Origin: Thermodesulfobacteriota bacterium
GTDB taxonomy: Bacteria > Desulfobacterota > GWC2-55-46
Direction of reading: 5' to 3'
Assembly (NCBI GenBank): GCA_030583865.1
Contig: CP129479.1
Coordinates: 1,698,819 to 1,762,818 of the forward strand
Length of the DNA stretch: 64,000 nucleotides
Shown here: positions 17,126 through 25,830 of the stretch, piece after piece
Layout: every line of letters starts with the position of its first letter
Numbering within the stretch: position 1 is the stretch's first letter
The notes under the pieces: model-generated
Told to the model about the DNA's origin: nothing
Seen by the model: only the letters and a program-made list of their open reading frames with translations
The model's database searches: none
Position numbers and translations under genes: made by a program

Positions 17126-18269
17126 GCTACTATTGAGGAACGCCTTCCGCCACAGGCTCCGCACCATGCTCACGGTCCTCGGCATGGCGGTCGCTATACT
17201 CTCATTCGGGCTACTCCGTACGGTAGTGGACGCCTGGTACGCGGGGGTCGAGGCCTCGGCGGCCAACCGGCTCATAACCAGAAACGCCATATCCCTCACA
17301 TTTTCGCTCCCGCTCTCATATTACGAGAAGATACGGCAGGTCGACGGGGTCGAGAAGCTCTCTTACGGCAACTGGTTCGGCGGCGTATACGGGGACGAGC
17401 GGAAATTCTTCGCCAACTTCGCGATGCAGGCGGAAAGCCACCTCAACATAGTGACCGAGCTCGTCCTCTCCCCCGGGGAAAAAGACGCATACCTGAAAGA
17501 CAGGAAAGGCGCGATAGCCGGAAAAAAACTCGCCCAGAGGTTCGGCTGGGAGATCGGAGACGCCATAACGCTTAAAGGCACTGTCTTTTCAGGCGATTGG
17601 GACTTTACTCTCCGGGGCATATACAGGGGACGGGACGACACCGTTGACGAGAGCCTTTTTTTCTTCCACTGGGAATACCTGAACGAGACCCTTGAGGCGC
17701 GCGAGCCGATGAGGGCCGGAAGGGTAGGCTTCTACCTCGCGGAGATCGAAAGGCCAGAACTCGCAGCCGTCGTCTCGGGCCGCATAGACTCTCTCTTCGA
17801 GAACTCCCTTGCGGAGACGCTCACTGAAACGGAGCGCTCTTTCCAGATGAGCTTCGTAAGCATGACGGAGGCGATAATGACAGCGATCCGGCTCGTCTCG
17901 GTCGTGGTCATATTCATAATCATGGCGGTCGTGGCTAACACGATGGCGATGTCGGTCAGGGAGCGCATGGGCGAGTTCGCGGTCATGAAGGCGCTGGGCT
18001 TCGGGGCCCGGCATATCACTCTACTCGTATTCGGGGAGTCGCTGGCCATCGCGGCCCTCGGCGCGGCCCTCGGGGCCGCCCTCACCTTCCCCGCCGCTTC
18101 TTTTTTCAGGGCCGAACTCGGGCAATACTTTCCGGTGTTCATCATAAAGCCAGCTACCTTCTGGCTGGACGCGGCAGCCGCCCTGATAGTCGCCGCATCC
18201 GCTTCCGTCATCCCTTCATACAGGGCCTCGACCGTCCCCATAACCGCCGCCTTGAGAAGGGCGGTATAA
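17109..18269 (+). CDS. FtsX-like ABC permease (first of pair)
   Basis: A 386-residue permease of the MacB/LolC type. One N-terminal helix (TMLTVLGMAVAILSFGLLRTVV) is followed by a roughly 220-residue periplasmic domain and three C-terminal helices in the FtsX domain (about residues 262-385), with the typical VRERMGEFAVMKALGFG cytoplasmic segment that contacts the ATPase. It overlaps the ATPase gene by 17 bp and is followed after 5 bp by a homologous permease, so the pump is probably a heterodimer. Confidence 0.9.
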   Translation: MPLFFKLLLRNAFRHRLRTMLTVLGMAVAILSFGLLRTVVDAWYAGVEASAANRLITRNAISLTFSLPLSYYEKIRQVDGVEKLSYGNWFGGVYGDERKFFANFAMQAESHLNIVTELVLSPGEKDAYLKDRKGAIAGKKLAQRFGWEIGDAITLKGTVFSGDWDFTLRGIYRGRDDTVDESLFFFHWEYLNETLEAREPMRAGRVGFYLAEIERPELAAVVSGRIDSLFENSLAETLTETERSFQMSFVSMTEAIMTAIRLVSVVVIFIIMAVVANTMAMSVRERMGEFAVMKALGFGARHITLLVFGESLAIAALGAALGAALTFPAASFFRAELGQYFPVFIIKPATFWLDAAAALIVAASASVIPSYRASTVPITAALRRAV

Positions 18270-18274
18270 CAACA

Positions 18275-19441
18275 ATGCCAGTACCGCTCTCATACAGCCT
18301 CAAGTCGCTCCTTGCAAGAAAGCTCACGACAGCCCTCACCGCCGGCGGCATGGCCCTCGTCGTCTTCGTCTTCGCCGCGATAACGATGCTGGCCGAGGGG
18401 CTCGAGGCCACCCTGGTAGAGACCGGCTCAAGGGACAACATGATCGTCGTAAGGAAGGGAGCGCCATCGGAGGTCCAGAGCACAATAACCCGGGACCAGG
18501 CCGCCATAATAGAGTCGCTTCCCGGCGTGGCGCCGGGCCCCGGCGGGATCAGGCTCGCGGCAAAAGAGATAGTCGTCCTCATATCGCTCCAAAAGCGCGG
18601 CACCGAAAGCCCCTCCAACGTGGTCATACGGGGGATAACGCCCGCTTCTCTCGAACTCAGGCCGCAGGCAAGGCTCGTCGAAGGCAGGATGCCGAGGCCC
18701 GGCACTTACGAGATAATATCCGGAAAGGCGGTCTCAGGCAGGTTCGAGGGGGCGGGCATGGGGGAAAAGCTCTCCTTTGCGATGAGGGAATGGACTGTCG
18801 TCGGCATATTCGACGCCGGCGCTACCGGGTTCTCCTCCGAGATATGGGGCGACACCGACTCCCTCATGCAGGCCTTCAGACGTCCCATCTACTCGTCAGT
18901 GGTATTCAGGATGGAAGACCCGGAAAGGCTCGATTCCATAAAGGCCGCGATTGAAGACGACCCCAGGCTAAGCCTCGACGCCAAGCGCGAGACGGAGTTC
19001 TACTCCGAGCAGTCCAGGGCCCTCTCCCTCTTCCTGAGGGTACTCGGCACCACGCTCACGGCCATATTTTCAATAGGGGCCGTAATCGGGGCCATGATAA
19101 CAATGTACTCGGCTGTGGCAGGGAGGGTCGGCGAGATCGGGACGCTCCGCGCCCTCGGCTTCGGCAGGACCAGCATACTCGCGGCCTTCCTCGTCGAGTC
19201 GCTCCTTACCGGCCTGGCCGGAGGCGCAATCGGCCTCCTTGCCGCATCGTTCCTCCGCTTCATCTCGTTCTCCACGCTCAACTTCCAGACCTTCTCGGAG
19301 CTGGCCTTCTCGTTCACCCTCACCCTGAAAACAGCCGTGCTCTCCATAACCGTCGCGCTCATCATGGGCCTCGCAGGAGGACTCCTGCCGGCCCTCAAAG
19401 CCTCAAGGATGAAGATAACGGACGCACTCCGGACCGGATAG
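18275..19441 (+). CDS. FtsX-like ABC permease (second of pair)
   Basis: A 388-residue paralogue of the preceding permease. It has an N-terminal helix (ALTAGGMALVVFVFAAITM), a large periplasmic domain and three C-terminal helices with GRVGEIGTLRALGFGRTSIL as the coupling segment. It ends the four-gene export operon, and two strong hairpins follow within 110 bp. The exported substrate is unknown; macrolides, lipoproteins and peptides are all precedented for this class. Confidence 0.9.
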   Translation: MPVPLSYSLKSLLARKLTTALTAGGMALVVFVFAAITMLAEGLEATLVETGSRDNMIVVRKGAPSEVQSTITRDQAAIIESLPGVAPGPGGIRLAAKEIVVLISLQKRGTESPSNVVIRGITPASLELRPQARLVEGRMPRPGTYEIISGKAVSGRFEGAGMGEKLSFAMREWTVVGIFDAGATGFSSEIWGDTDSLMQAFRRPIYSSVVFRMEDPERLDSIKAAIEDDPRLSLDAKRETEFYSEQSRALSLFLRVLGTTLTAIFSIGAVIGAMITMYSAVAGRVGEIGTLRALGFGRTSILAAFLVESLLTGLAGGAIGLLAASFLRFISFSTLNFQTFSELAFSFTLTLKTAVLSITVALIMGLAGGLLPALKASRMKITDALRTG

Positions 19442-19457
19442 GCTGCCGGAGCCTCTT

Positions 19458-19487
19458 GGGGGAAACTTTCTGTAGAAAGTTTCCCCC
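19458..19487. repeat. Perfect hairpin, GGGGGAAACTTTC family
   Basis: A perfect 13-bp stem (GGGGGAAACTTTC / GAAAGTTTCCCCC) closes a TGTA loop, 16 bp after the export operon stop. A broken form (GGGGAAAACTTTCCGTAGAAAGCC, in two parts) recurs at 49121-49142, also just after a gene end, so this is a dispersed element probably acting as a transcript end or stabiliser. Confidence 0.65.
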
Positions 19488-19510
19488 AAACCCCCTTCAA
19501 AGACTTTTAG

Positions 19511-19549
19511 TTCCTGAGCGTACCCCCTATTTGGGGGTACGCTCAGGAA
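19511..19549. terminator. 17-bp perfect hairpin between convergent genes
   Basis: The arm TTCCTGAGCGTACCCCC pairs exactly with its complement around a TATTT loop. It lies between the export operon and the converging dUTPase gene, so it can serve both strands. It is flanked by TTTTAG on the left and AAA on the right rather than by a full T-tract, so terminator function is inferred from placement and stem strength. Confidence 0.55.
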
Positions 19550-19622
19550 AAACTGAAAATTTTTGGAGAGAGTTTGAGATGACCTTTTACAAAGGGCCCT
19601 CTTAAGGGGTCTTCGGCACCTG

Positions 19623-20069
19623 TCAGCGTCCGGTGCTTCCGAATCCGTTTTCGCCTCGTGTGGAGGTTGAGAGGTCTTCGGCGAGTTCGATTGCTACCTG
19701 GGGGACCGGGAGGAAGACCATTTGCGCGACCTTGTCGCCGGGCCTGAAGGCGAAGGCAGGGCCGTCCGGGGCGGAGTTGCCGTTTATCGCGACTACGCCT
19801 ATCTCGCCCCTGTAGGAGCTGTCGACGACTCCTGCCGTCACGATGAGGCCTTTTGCGCCGAGGCCGCTCCTGGATTTTATCTGACCGTACCAGCCGTGCG
19901 GTATCTGCATTGCGATGCCGGTTTTTATAATCATTGTGCCGCCCGGGGGTATGGTCGCCTCCTCGGACGCGAAGAGGTCCCAGCCCGCGTCGCCGTCGTG
20001 CGACTTGCAGGGCGCCTTGGCGGACGCGGAAAGGAGCCTTATCCTGACCGTGAGCGGGGCTTTTTCCAT
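19623..20069 (-). CDS. dut: dUTP diphosphatase (dUTPase)
   Basis: A 148-residue trimeric dUTPase that hydrolyses dUTP to dUMP and PPi, keeping uracil out of DNA. All five family motifs are present in order: DAGWDLFA, RSGLGAKGL, GVVDSSYRGEIGVV (catalytic Asp), RPGDKVAQMVF and the C-terminal RGENGFGSTGR that closes over the active site. The ATG at 20067-20069 follows GAGGAGA at 6-nt spacing; a longer frame upstream lacks such a site. It is divergent from the 215-aa hypothetical gene. Confidence 0.95.
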   Translation of the reverse strand: MEKAPLTVRIRLLSASAKAPCKSHDGDAGWDLFASEEATIPPGGTMIIKTGIAMQIPHGWYGQIKSRSGLGAKGLIVTAGVVDSSYRGEIGVVAINGNSAPDGPAFAFRPGDKVAQMVFLPVPQVAIELAEDLSTSTRGENGFGSTGR

Positions 20070-20166
20070 TTTTTCTCCTCTCAAGGGCTGAATTGATATC
20101 ATATCTGCGCAGCCGGGCGCAAAAGTATTTGTAATCGGCCCGCGCTTATAATAAAATATCCGGACT

Positions 20167-20814
20167 ATGGAAAACAAGAAGACAAAGACGCGGCAAGAGC
20201 TAGAGGCTTACCTTAAATCACTTCTGCAGTTCATGCTGAAATCCGGACAGGCGTATGACATGGGGTTCGAGGGCGAGGCCCAGAGGCTTGCGGTGGCGCT
20301 GAAGGCCATACTCGATGACCCTGACGGCTCGGGCTCGCTCATCGAGAAGATCGGGCTCGACCTCTACTTTTACGACAACTGCCCGGACTACGACGAGAAG
20401 CTCGCGCTGCCGATGAGCGGGCTTGCGCTCTTTGCGCCGTCGAGCAAGGAAAAGAACAGGTATGTTCCGAGGCTCGGCAGGAACCCCGGGATTGCCATGA
20501 ACAAGGCCAAGTTCGGCGAATGGTGGAGCAAGCCGGTCATCGTGGACGACATCAAAGGGGTGCGCCTCACAAGGAAAGACATAGTAAACGCCGTTTCAAA
20601 TACCGAGGCAAAGGGCGCGAGGCCGGTCCTTAACGAGGACTTCAACAAGCTCCTTAAGGAGAACCCCATCGGCTGGGTGGACGATGAGGCCGGGCTCAAA
20701 AAAGAGCCACTTCTGGGGATGGAGTTCGCGAGCGCCAGGCATATCGCCTTCGAGGTGCTGGTCTCATTCGAGGAGCAGCTCCCGCATTACTTCGAAGGCC
20801 TTTACCCGAACTGA
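20167..20814 (+). CDS. Hypothetical protein, 215 aa
   Basis: I do not recognise a family. The protein is soluble, with an acidic helical N-terminus (LEAYLKSLLQFMLKSGQAYDMGFEGEAQRLAVALKAIL, given here as its helical segment only in outline), a central W-W segment (FGEWWSKPVIVDDIKG) and RKDIVNAVSNTEAKGARPVLN. It has no signal peptide, no metal-binding Cys cluster and no P-loop. It is monocistronic, with a strong terminator 37 bp after the stop. The sequence reads like a conserved bacterial hypothetical, possibly nucleic-acid or stress related, but no function can be supported. Confidence 0.75.
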   Translation: MENKKTKTRQELEAYLKSLLQFMLKSGQAYDMGFEGEAQRLAVALKAILDDPDGSGSLIEKIGLDLYFYDNCPDYDEKLALPMSGLALFAPSSKEKNRYVPRLGRNPGIAMNKAKFGEWWSKPVIVDDIKGVRLTRKDIVNAVSNTEAKGARPVLNEDFNKLLKENPIGWVDDEAGLKKEPLLGMEFASARHIAFEVLVSFEEQLPHYFEGLYPN

Positions 20815-20850
20815 CCCAATCCGACGATTCAAATCCAGGGCTTTAAAAGA

Positions 20851-20889
20851 CAAGGGGAGCTTCTTTCGAAGCTCCCCTTGGTTTTTTTG
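20851..20889 (+). terminator. Rho-independent terminator
   Basis: A perfect 13-bp stem (CAAGGGGAGCTTC / GAAGCTCCCCTTG) with a TTTC loop, followed by GTTTTTTTG. It ends the 215-aa hypothetical gene and faces the converging helicase gene. Confidence 0.9.
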
Positions 20890-20934
20890 TTTTCAAATTA
20901 GATTAAGGCATCCTCTTTTAGAGGCTGCCTTGCC

Positions 20935-22716
20935 TCAGGATTTTTTCAGGAACTTAAGGAAACGCTTGAGAAGCCCCGTCTTTTCCTCTTTTTGAGCCGG
21001 CTGCACCTTCGAGGGCTCAAATGCCTTGGACTCCTTCTCCTGCCTCGCTATCGCCATTGCGGCCTGCTCTACCTGCCTTGTATTGTACTGCCTGCCGCCT
21101 GCCGGCCTCTTCGTTTCCCGGTCTCCGGCCTTGAAGCCCTGGCCCCTTTTCCTGGGCGGCCTCTGGCCCCTCTCCTGGGACTGCCGGCTGCCTGGCTCGG
21201 GTTTCGCGTTCAGGGCGCGCGGCTCTCCTGAAGTAATCTCTTTCGGATTCGCCCCAGCCGGGCTGTTCCCTTTCCGGCGGTTTCTCGGGCGGTTCCTTTT
21301 CGGACGGTCCCCGGGCTGACGGCTGCCGGGCTGCCCTGGCTGACTATCAGGCCGAGCGGCCTTTTCCGGTTCCAACGGCAAGGCCTGCGCCAAGGCAGGT
21401 CCTGCCGCCGCCTTATCATCGCGCGGAGGGCCCTTTTTCTCATGGCGCCTCTCCGGCCGCTTTCCGTCTTTCTGGAAAGACCTCTCGCGCCCGCCTGGGC
21501 CCGGCCTTTTTCCGCCGCCCCCTGCCCTCTCGTGCGGCCTCTCCCTTCTCGGCCTCTCCTTTATGACGAGGTCCCTGACCATTTCCCCTTCTTCTATCCA
21601 TTCGGTCTCGAGTTTGCGCTCGATGTACTTCTCTATCTCCGGGAGGTTAAGTACATGGTCTTCGCATGCGAGGCTGTACGCCTTGCCGCTTTTACCGGCC
21701 CTCGCGGTCCTGCCGATGCGGTGGACGTAATTCGCCGCGTCGTCCGGGAGGTCGTAGTTTATGACGTGGGTCACTCCCTCTATGTGCAGCCCGCGCGCCG
21801 CGACGTCCGTGGCGACAAGCACGTTGATCTTCCCGGCCTTGATGCCCTCAATTATCTTCTCGCGCCTGGCCTGGGTCACGTCGCCGGTGAGGACCTTGGC
21901 CGGGATGCCGTTCGCCACGAGGTTTATGCCGACCTTCTCGGCTGTGGATTTCATGTTCGTGAATATGATGGCGCGCTCGACGTCGGGGCGCTTGAGGAGC
22001 GCAAAGAGTGACGGAAGCTTCTCCTCGTTCGAGACGTAGATTATCCTCTGGTCTATCGCGCTTACGGTAACCTGCTCGGGCTCTATCTCGACCATGACCG
22101 GGTCGGGTTTCATGTAGCGCGACGCGAGCCTCCTGACGTTCGAGTCGATGGTCGCGGAAAAGAGCATCGTCTGGCGGGGCTTGCCTTTCGGGAGCTTGCT
22201 TGCGATGTACATGATGTCCGGGGCGAAGCCCATGTCGAACATGCGGTCCGCCTCGTCTATGACGAATATCTCGATGGAGTCGAGCGAGAGTGTCTTGGAC
22301 TTGTAGAGGTCTATCATGCGGCCCGGGGTGGCGACCACCAGCTCGACCCCTTCCTTCAACGCGTTCACCTGCTTGCCGTACTCCACGCCGCCGTAGACTG
22401 CGACCGACCTGAACGGCAGGTGCTTTCCGAGCTTTTCTGCATCTTCGATTATCTGGGACGCAAGCTCGCGGGTCGGGGCCATGACGAGCGCCCTTGGCTG
22501 CCCGGTCGTATTGGGTCCGGCTGCCATGACCCTGCTGAATATCGTAAGGAGGAAGACCGCGGTCTTTCCTGTGCCGGTCTGGGACTGAGCTATGACGTCC
22601 TGCCCGTCAAGGCACGTTGGAAGGGATTGCTCCTGAATGGGTGTACAGTGCTCGAATCCGGCATCGCTAATCCCTCTAAGGATGTCCGGGTGCAGAGCTA
22701 AACTTTCAAATTTCAT
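20935..22716 (-). CDS. DEAD-box ATP-dependent RNA helicase (RhlE/CsdA-like)
   Basis: 593 residues. The helicase core (1-370) has the Q motif (GFEHCTPIQEQSLP), motif I AQSQTGTGKT, PTRELA, motif II VIDEADRM, motif III SAT, the second RecA domain with TDVAARGLHIEG and motif VI HRIGRTARAG. The C-terminal third is a low-complexity, Arg/Gly/Pro/Lys-rich tail (RRERPHERAGGGGKRPGPGG and similar), which in this family gives non-specific RNA binding and cold or ribosome-assembly roles. The start is supported by AGGAG upstream. It is monocistronic. Confidence 0.93.
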   Translation of the reverse strand: MKFESLALHPDILRGISDAGFEHCTPIQEQSLPTCLDGQDVIAQSQTGTGKTAVFLLTIFSRVMAAGPNTTGQPRALVMAPTRELASQIIEDAEKLGKHLPFRSVAVYGGVEYGKQVNALKEGVELVVATPGRMIDLYKSKTLSLDSIEIFVIDEADRMFDMGFAPDIMYIASKLPKGKPRQTMLFSATIDSNVRRLASRYMKPDPVMVEIEPEQVTVSAIDQRIIYVSNEEKLPSLFALLKRPDVERAIIFTNMKSTAEKVGINLVANGIPAKVLTGDVTQARREKIIEGIKAGKINVLVATDVAARGLHIEGVTHVINYDLPDDAANYVHRIGRTARAGKSGKAYSLACEDHVLNLPEIEKYIERKLETEWIEEGEMVRDLVIKERPRRERPHERAGGGGKRPGPGGRERSFQKDGKRPERRHEKKGPPRDDKAAAGPALAQALPLEPEKAARPDSQPGQPGSRQPGDRPKRNRPRNRRKGNSPAGANPKEITSGEPRALNAKPEPGSRQSQERGQRPPRKRGQGFKAGDRETKRPAGGRQYNTRQVEQAAMAIARQEKESKAFEPSKVQPAQKEEKTGLLKRFLKFLKKS

Positions 22717-22866
22717 CCGTTCTTTTCAAATCTCCTTTGTTCGGCTATGGCATCTGCCGGTCTGATTGCATAAAACAATATAATATTACACCATTTTTAG
22801 CACAATGGAGTCAAGGATTAGTTTCAGGGTACGATTTCGAGTGGAAAGGCGGCCTGAAGATACAAT

Positions 22867-22900
22867 AAAAAAAGCCGGCCACGGAACCTCCGGGCCGGCT
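22867..22900 (-). terminator. Terminator of the tRNA-Gly gene
   Basis: On the minus strand AGCCGGCC pairs with GGCCGGCT across a 12-nt loop, followed by a T7 run, 13 bp after the tRNA 3' end. Confidence 0.85.
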
Positions 22901-22912
22901 CTATTTCGAATC

Positions 22913-22986
22913 TGGAGCGGGCGATGGGAATCGAACCCACGTCTAAAGCTTGGGAAGCTTTCATTCTACCATTGAACTACGCCCGC
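22913..22986 (-). tRNA. tRNA-Gly, anticodon CCC
   Basis: A 74-nt cloverleaf with encoded CCA. The acceptor stem is GCGGGCG/CGCCCGC with discriminator T. The D arm is GTTC-AATGGTA-GAAT, and the anticodon stem AAAGC/GCTTT surrounds the loop TTCCCAA (anticodon CCC). The T arm is TGGGTTCGATTCCCA. CCC reads GGG glycine codons. It stands alone between its own promoter and terminator. Confidence 0.95.
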
Positions 22987-23000
22987 GTGATTTCGCTATA

Positions 23001-23029
23001 AAAATACATCATGCCCGCCGTCGAGTCAA
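23001..23029 (-). promoter_or_regulatory. Promoter of tRNA-Gly
   Basis: On the minus strand TTGACT (23024-23029) and TATTTT (23001-23006) are 17 bp apart, 14 bp upstream of the mature tRNA 5' end. Confidence 0.6.
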
Positions 23030-23058
23030 GTCCAATTCCGGGAGCGCGGCTCTTATAT

Positions 23059-23403
23059 TCACCACCATTTAGGCTTGCATTCCTCGCCGTCGCCGGGCTC
23101 CTGGACGAAGGTCGTCTCCACAATCGAGCTGCTCACCCAGCCCACATGCCCGCCCTGCTCGTCAGAAGACCTGACCTTCACGAACCCATCGCTCTTTTCG
23201 AGCACCTGTACCAGCGCGCCGGGCCTGAGAGTGCCTACTATCTTCACCATGCCCGGCGAGTCCCACATGAGTATCGAGATCCTGCCCTGGGCCCAGTTTG
23301 TCGCGAAGTAATCCATGTCGCGGATAACGCCGTGCTCAACGCAGGCAAAGGCCCAGGCGGACATCATTACGCTCAGAACTATCGAGAGGACGACTTTTTT
23401 CAT
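23059..23403 (-). CDS. Exported SH3-domain protein
   Basis: A 114-residue secreted protein. The signal peptide is MKKVVLSIVLSVMMSAWAFA. The mature domain resembles bacterial SH3 (SH3b/SH3_3): a Trp/Asp start (MWDSPGMVKIVGTLRPGALVQVLEKSDGFVKVRSS, in outline) and the closing GGHVGWVSSSIV that ends most SH3b folds. These domains usually bind peptidoglycan. The ATG at 23401-23403 is preferred over a start 16 codons upstream because the signal peptide begins there. It has one free Cys after the cleavage site and one near the C-terminus. Confidence 0.8.
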   Translation of the reverse strand: MKKVVLSIVLSVMMSAWAFACVEHGVIRDMDYFATNWAQGRISILMWDSPGMVKIVGTLRPGALVQVLEKSDGFVKVRSSDEQGGHVGWVSSSIVETTFVQEPGDGEECKPKWW

Positions 23404-23674
23404 GATGTGTTCTCGCCGCAGCCGACCCGGAAGCCTCAGCCGAAACTTCACCTAATTATAACTATTGTAACATTCTTTCATGTTTTGTCCCGTTTGTCCA
23501 CTGTTTCCCGAAATTTCCTGGGCCCCCGGCTCGCTTGCCCGTCATTTTCAGCTCTGATATACTCAACTGGATTTTATATTATTTCGGTTCCCACTGAACG
23601 CACACCCGTAGCCGCAAAATGACCTCTCAGGGTCTGAGCAAGGGTCTTGACGCCTTAGCCTGATAGGAGGAGCG

Positions 23675-25168
23675 ATGCCCCCTGAATTCCTGAACCTCAT
23701 AGGCGGGAAATGGTCCGCCGCCTCGTCGGGGAAGACGATCGAGAGCGTAAACCCTGCGGATACCGGCGACATAGTCGGCCTTGTCCCGGCTTCAGGAAAA
23801 GAGGAGGTCGACAGGGCGGTGGCGGCGGCACGGGAGGCCTACGAGGGCTGGCGCCTTACTCCCGCGCCCAAGCGCGGGGAGATACTATTCAGGGCCGCGG
23901 AGCTGCTTCTTAAGCACAAGGACGAGCTTTCAAGGCTCGTAACGAGGGAGATGGGGAAGATACTCCCCGAGGGCATGGGAGACGTGCAGGAGGCCATTGA
24001 CATGGCCTACTACATGGCGGGGGAAGGCAGGAGGCTGTCCGGCGAGACCGTCCCTTCAGAGCTGTTCGCAAAGGACTGCAAGTCGCTCCGCGTACCCATA
24101 GGCGTATTCGCGCTAATAACCCCCTGGAACTTCCCGACCGCCATCCCCGCGTGGAAGATATTCCCCTGCATGATAGCCGGGAATACCGCTGTCTTCAAGC
24201 CGTCGAGCTACACGCCCATAGCCGCGGCAAGGCTCGTGGAGCTAATCGCCGAATCCGGCCTCCCGCCCGGCGTACTCAACCTCGTACACGGGACCGGGGA
24301 TGATACCGGGGAGTACCTTGCCACGCACCCTGGAGTTGACGGGGTCTCCTTCACGGGGTCGTCTGCCGTGGGCGAGAGGCTTGCCAAGCTCTGCAGCGGC
24401 CTGGAAAAGGAGATATCCTGCGAGATGGGCGGAAAAAACCCCATCATCGTCATGGACGACGCAAGGCTCGACCTCGCGGTCGAGGGCGCGCTCTGGGGGG
24501 CCTTCGGCACTTCCGGGCAGAGGTGCACTGCGGCGAGCAGGCTCATCGTCCATGAGAAGGTCTACGACCGCTTCCTCGGGATGTTCCTCGACGCGGCCCG
24601 GAGGCTCAAGACAGGGCGCGGGCTCGACCCCGGCACCCACATGGGGCCGGTCATAAACGAGGCCCAGATGAAGAAGGTTCTGGGCTATATTGAAATCGGC
24701 AAGAAGGAAGGCGCGAGGCTCGTCCTCGGAGGCAACAGGCTTGATGACGGAAACTACTCGAAAGGCTTCTTCATAGAGCCGACCGTGTTCGCGGACGTGT
24801 CCCCGGAGATGAGGATAGCCCAGGAGGAGATATTCGGCCCCGTCGCCTCGGTCATCAGGTCAAAAGACCTGAAGGACGCCATAGGGATAGCGAACGGGGT
24901 CCGGTACGGCCTTTCGTCTTCGATATACACCCAGGACGTGAATAGCTCGGCCATAGCAGAGCGCGACCTCGAAGCCGGGATAGTCTACATAAACGCGCCG
25001 ACAATCGGGGCCGAGGTGCAGCTCCCGTTCGGCGGGACGAAAAGGAGCGGGCTCGGCAGGAAGGAGGCGGGCGGAAGGGGCGGCTCGCTCGACATGTTCA
25101 CGAAATGGAAGGTCGTATACAGGGACTTCAGCGGCCGCCTCCAGAAAGCCCAGATAGACAAGGAGTGA
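23675..25168 (+). CDS. NAD(P)-dependent aldehyde dehydrogenase
   Basis: A 497-residue soluble ALDH. The catalytic set is intact: N152 (PWNFP), general base E250 (EMGGKNP) and nucleophile C284 (SGQRCTAASR), with the cofactor loop FTGSSAVG and the late GPV and EIFGPV motifs. Overall it resembles the succinate-, aminoadipate- or glutarate-semialdehyde group rather than the dedicated P5C dehydrogenases. Genes downstream on the same strand encode a class III aminotransferase and proline dehydrogenase, so an amino-acid-derived semialdehyde is a reasonable substrate, but this is inference. The ATG follows AGGAGG. Confidence 0.92.
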   Translation: MPPEFLNLIGGKWSAASSGKTIESVNPADTGDIVGLVPASGKEEVDRAVAAAREAYEGWRLTPAPKRGEILFRAAELLLKHKDELSRLVTREMGKILPEGMGDVQEAIDMAYYMAGEGRRLSGETVPSELFAKDCKSLRVPIGVFALITPWNFPTAIPAWKIFPCMIAGNTAVFKPSSYTPIAAARLVELIAESGLPPGVLNLVHGTGDDTGEYLATHPGVDGVSFTGSSAVGERLAKLCSGLEKEISCEMGGKNPIIVMDDARLDLAVEGALWGAFGTSGQRCTAASRLIVHEKVYDRFLGMFLDAARRLKTGRGLDPGTHMGPVINEAQMKKVLGYIEIGKKEGARLVLGGNRLDDGNYSKGFFIEPTVFADVSPEMRIAQEEIFGPVASVIRSKDLKDAIGIANGVRYGLSSSIYTQDVNSSAIAERDLEAGIVYINAPTIGAEVQLPFGGTKRSGLGRKEAGGRGGSLDMFTKWKVVYRDFSGRLQKAQIDKE

Positions 25169-25255
25169 AACCGGCGGGCAAAAGGGACAAACGTCCGTTT
25201 TTGATCTGGAAAGGACCCGGGTCTTAAACCTCTTCAACCACCTCCCCTTTTTTGC

Positions 25256-25261
25256 TATAAT
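25256..25261 (+). promoter_or_regulatory. Extended -10 element before the rubrerythrin-like gene
   Basis: TGCTATAAT is a consensus extended -10 box, 27 bp before the ATG. No good -35 is seen at 16-18 bp, which extended -10 promoters can tolerate. Confidence 0.4.
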
Positions 25262-25287
25262 CCGAAAAAATCAGACTGGAGGGGGGT

Positions 25288-25782
25288 ATGGACCCGGTGC
25301 ATTTCACAGGCAAGGAAGTTCTCGACATGGCTGTCAGGATAGAGGAAAACGGGATGCGTTTCTACGCGGACGCGTCGAAGGGCGCAAGCAGCAAGGAATT
25401 GAAGGCGCTCTTCAAGGCCCTTTCCGAGGAGGAAGGCACCCACATAAAGCTCTTCCTCGAACTCAAGAAGCTCTTGACCGATGAGACGTCCAACGGGTTC
25501 GACCCGTATCTCGAAGAGGCGCAGCAGTACCTCAAGACCATGGCCGACGGCGAGGTCTTCACGAACCCGGACGCGGGCAAGGAAGCGGCTGGCGCCGTGA
25601 AGAACGAGGAAGAGGCCCTCAAGATGGCGATAGACATGGAGAAGGACTCGCTCCTCTTCTACTACGAGCTTGAGAGGATGATAAGAGAGAAGGACAGGAA
25701 GGTCATAGATTCCCTTATAGAGCAGGAAAAGGAGCATGTGAGGAAACTCACCGCGATACAGGCGAGCCTCTTCGGGAAATAA
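25288..25782 (+). CDS. Rubrerythrin-like ferritin-family diiron protein
   Basis: A 164-residue four-helix bundle. Diiron-type ligands are visible in the usual order: Glu in MAVRIEENGMRFY, an ExxH in SEEEGTHIKLF, Glu in MAIDMEKDSLLFYYELE and an ExxH in EQEKEHVRKL. The C-terminal rubredoxin domain of classical rubrerythrin is absent, and the chain ends right after the fourth helix. Such proteins reduce peroxide or handle iron in anaerobes. A separate small zinc-ribbon or rubredoxin-like protein is encoded 48 bp downstream and could be the missing electron-transfer partner. Confidence 0.85.
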   Translation: MDPVHFTGKEVLDMAVRIEENGMRFYADASKGASSKELKALFKALSEEEGTHIKLFLELKKLLTDETSNGFDPYLEEAQQYLKTMADGEVFTNPDAGKEAAGAVKNEEEALKMAIDMEKDSLLFYYELERMIREKDRKVIDSLIEQEKEHVRKLTAIQASLFGK

Positions 25783-25830
25783 GCGGCTCTTTTCAGGCAG
25801 GCAATTCAAAACATTACAAGGAGCGTTCGG

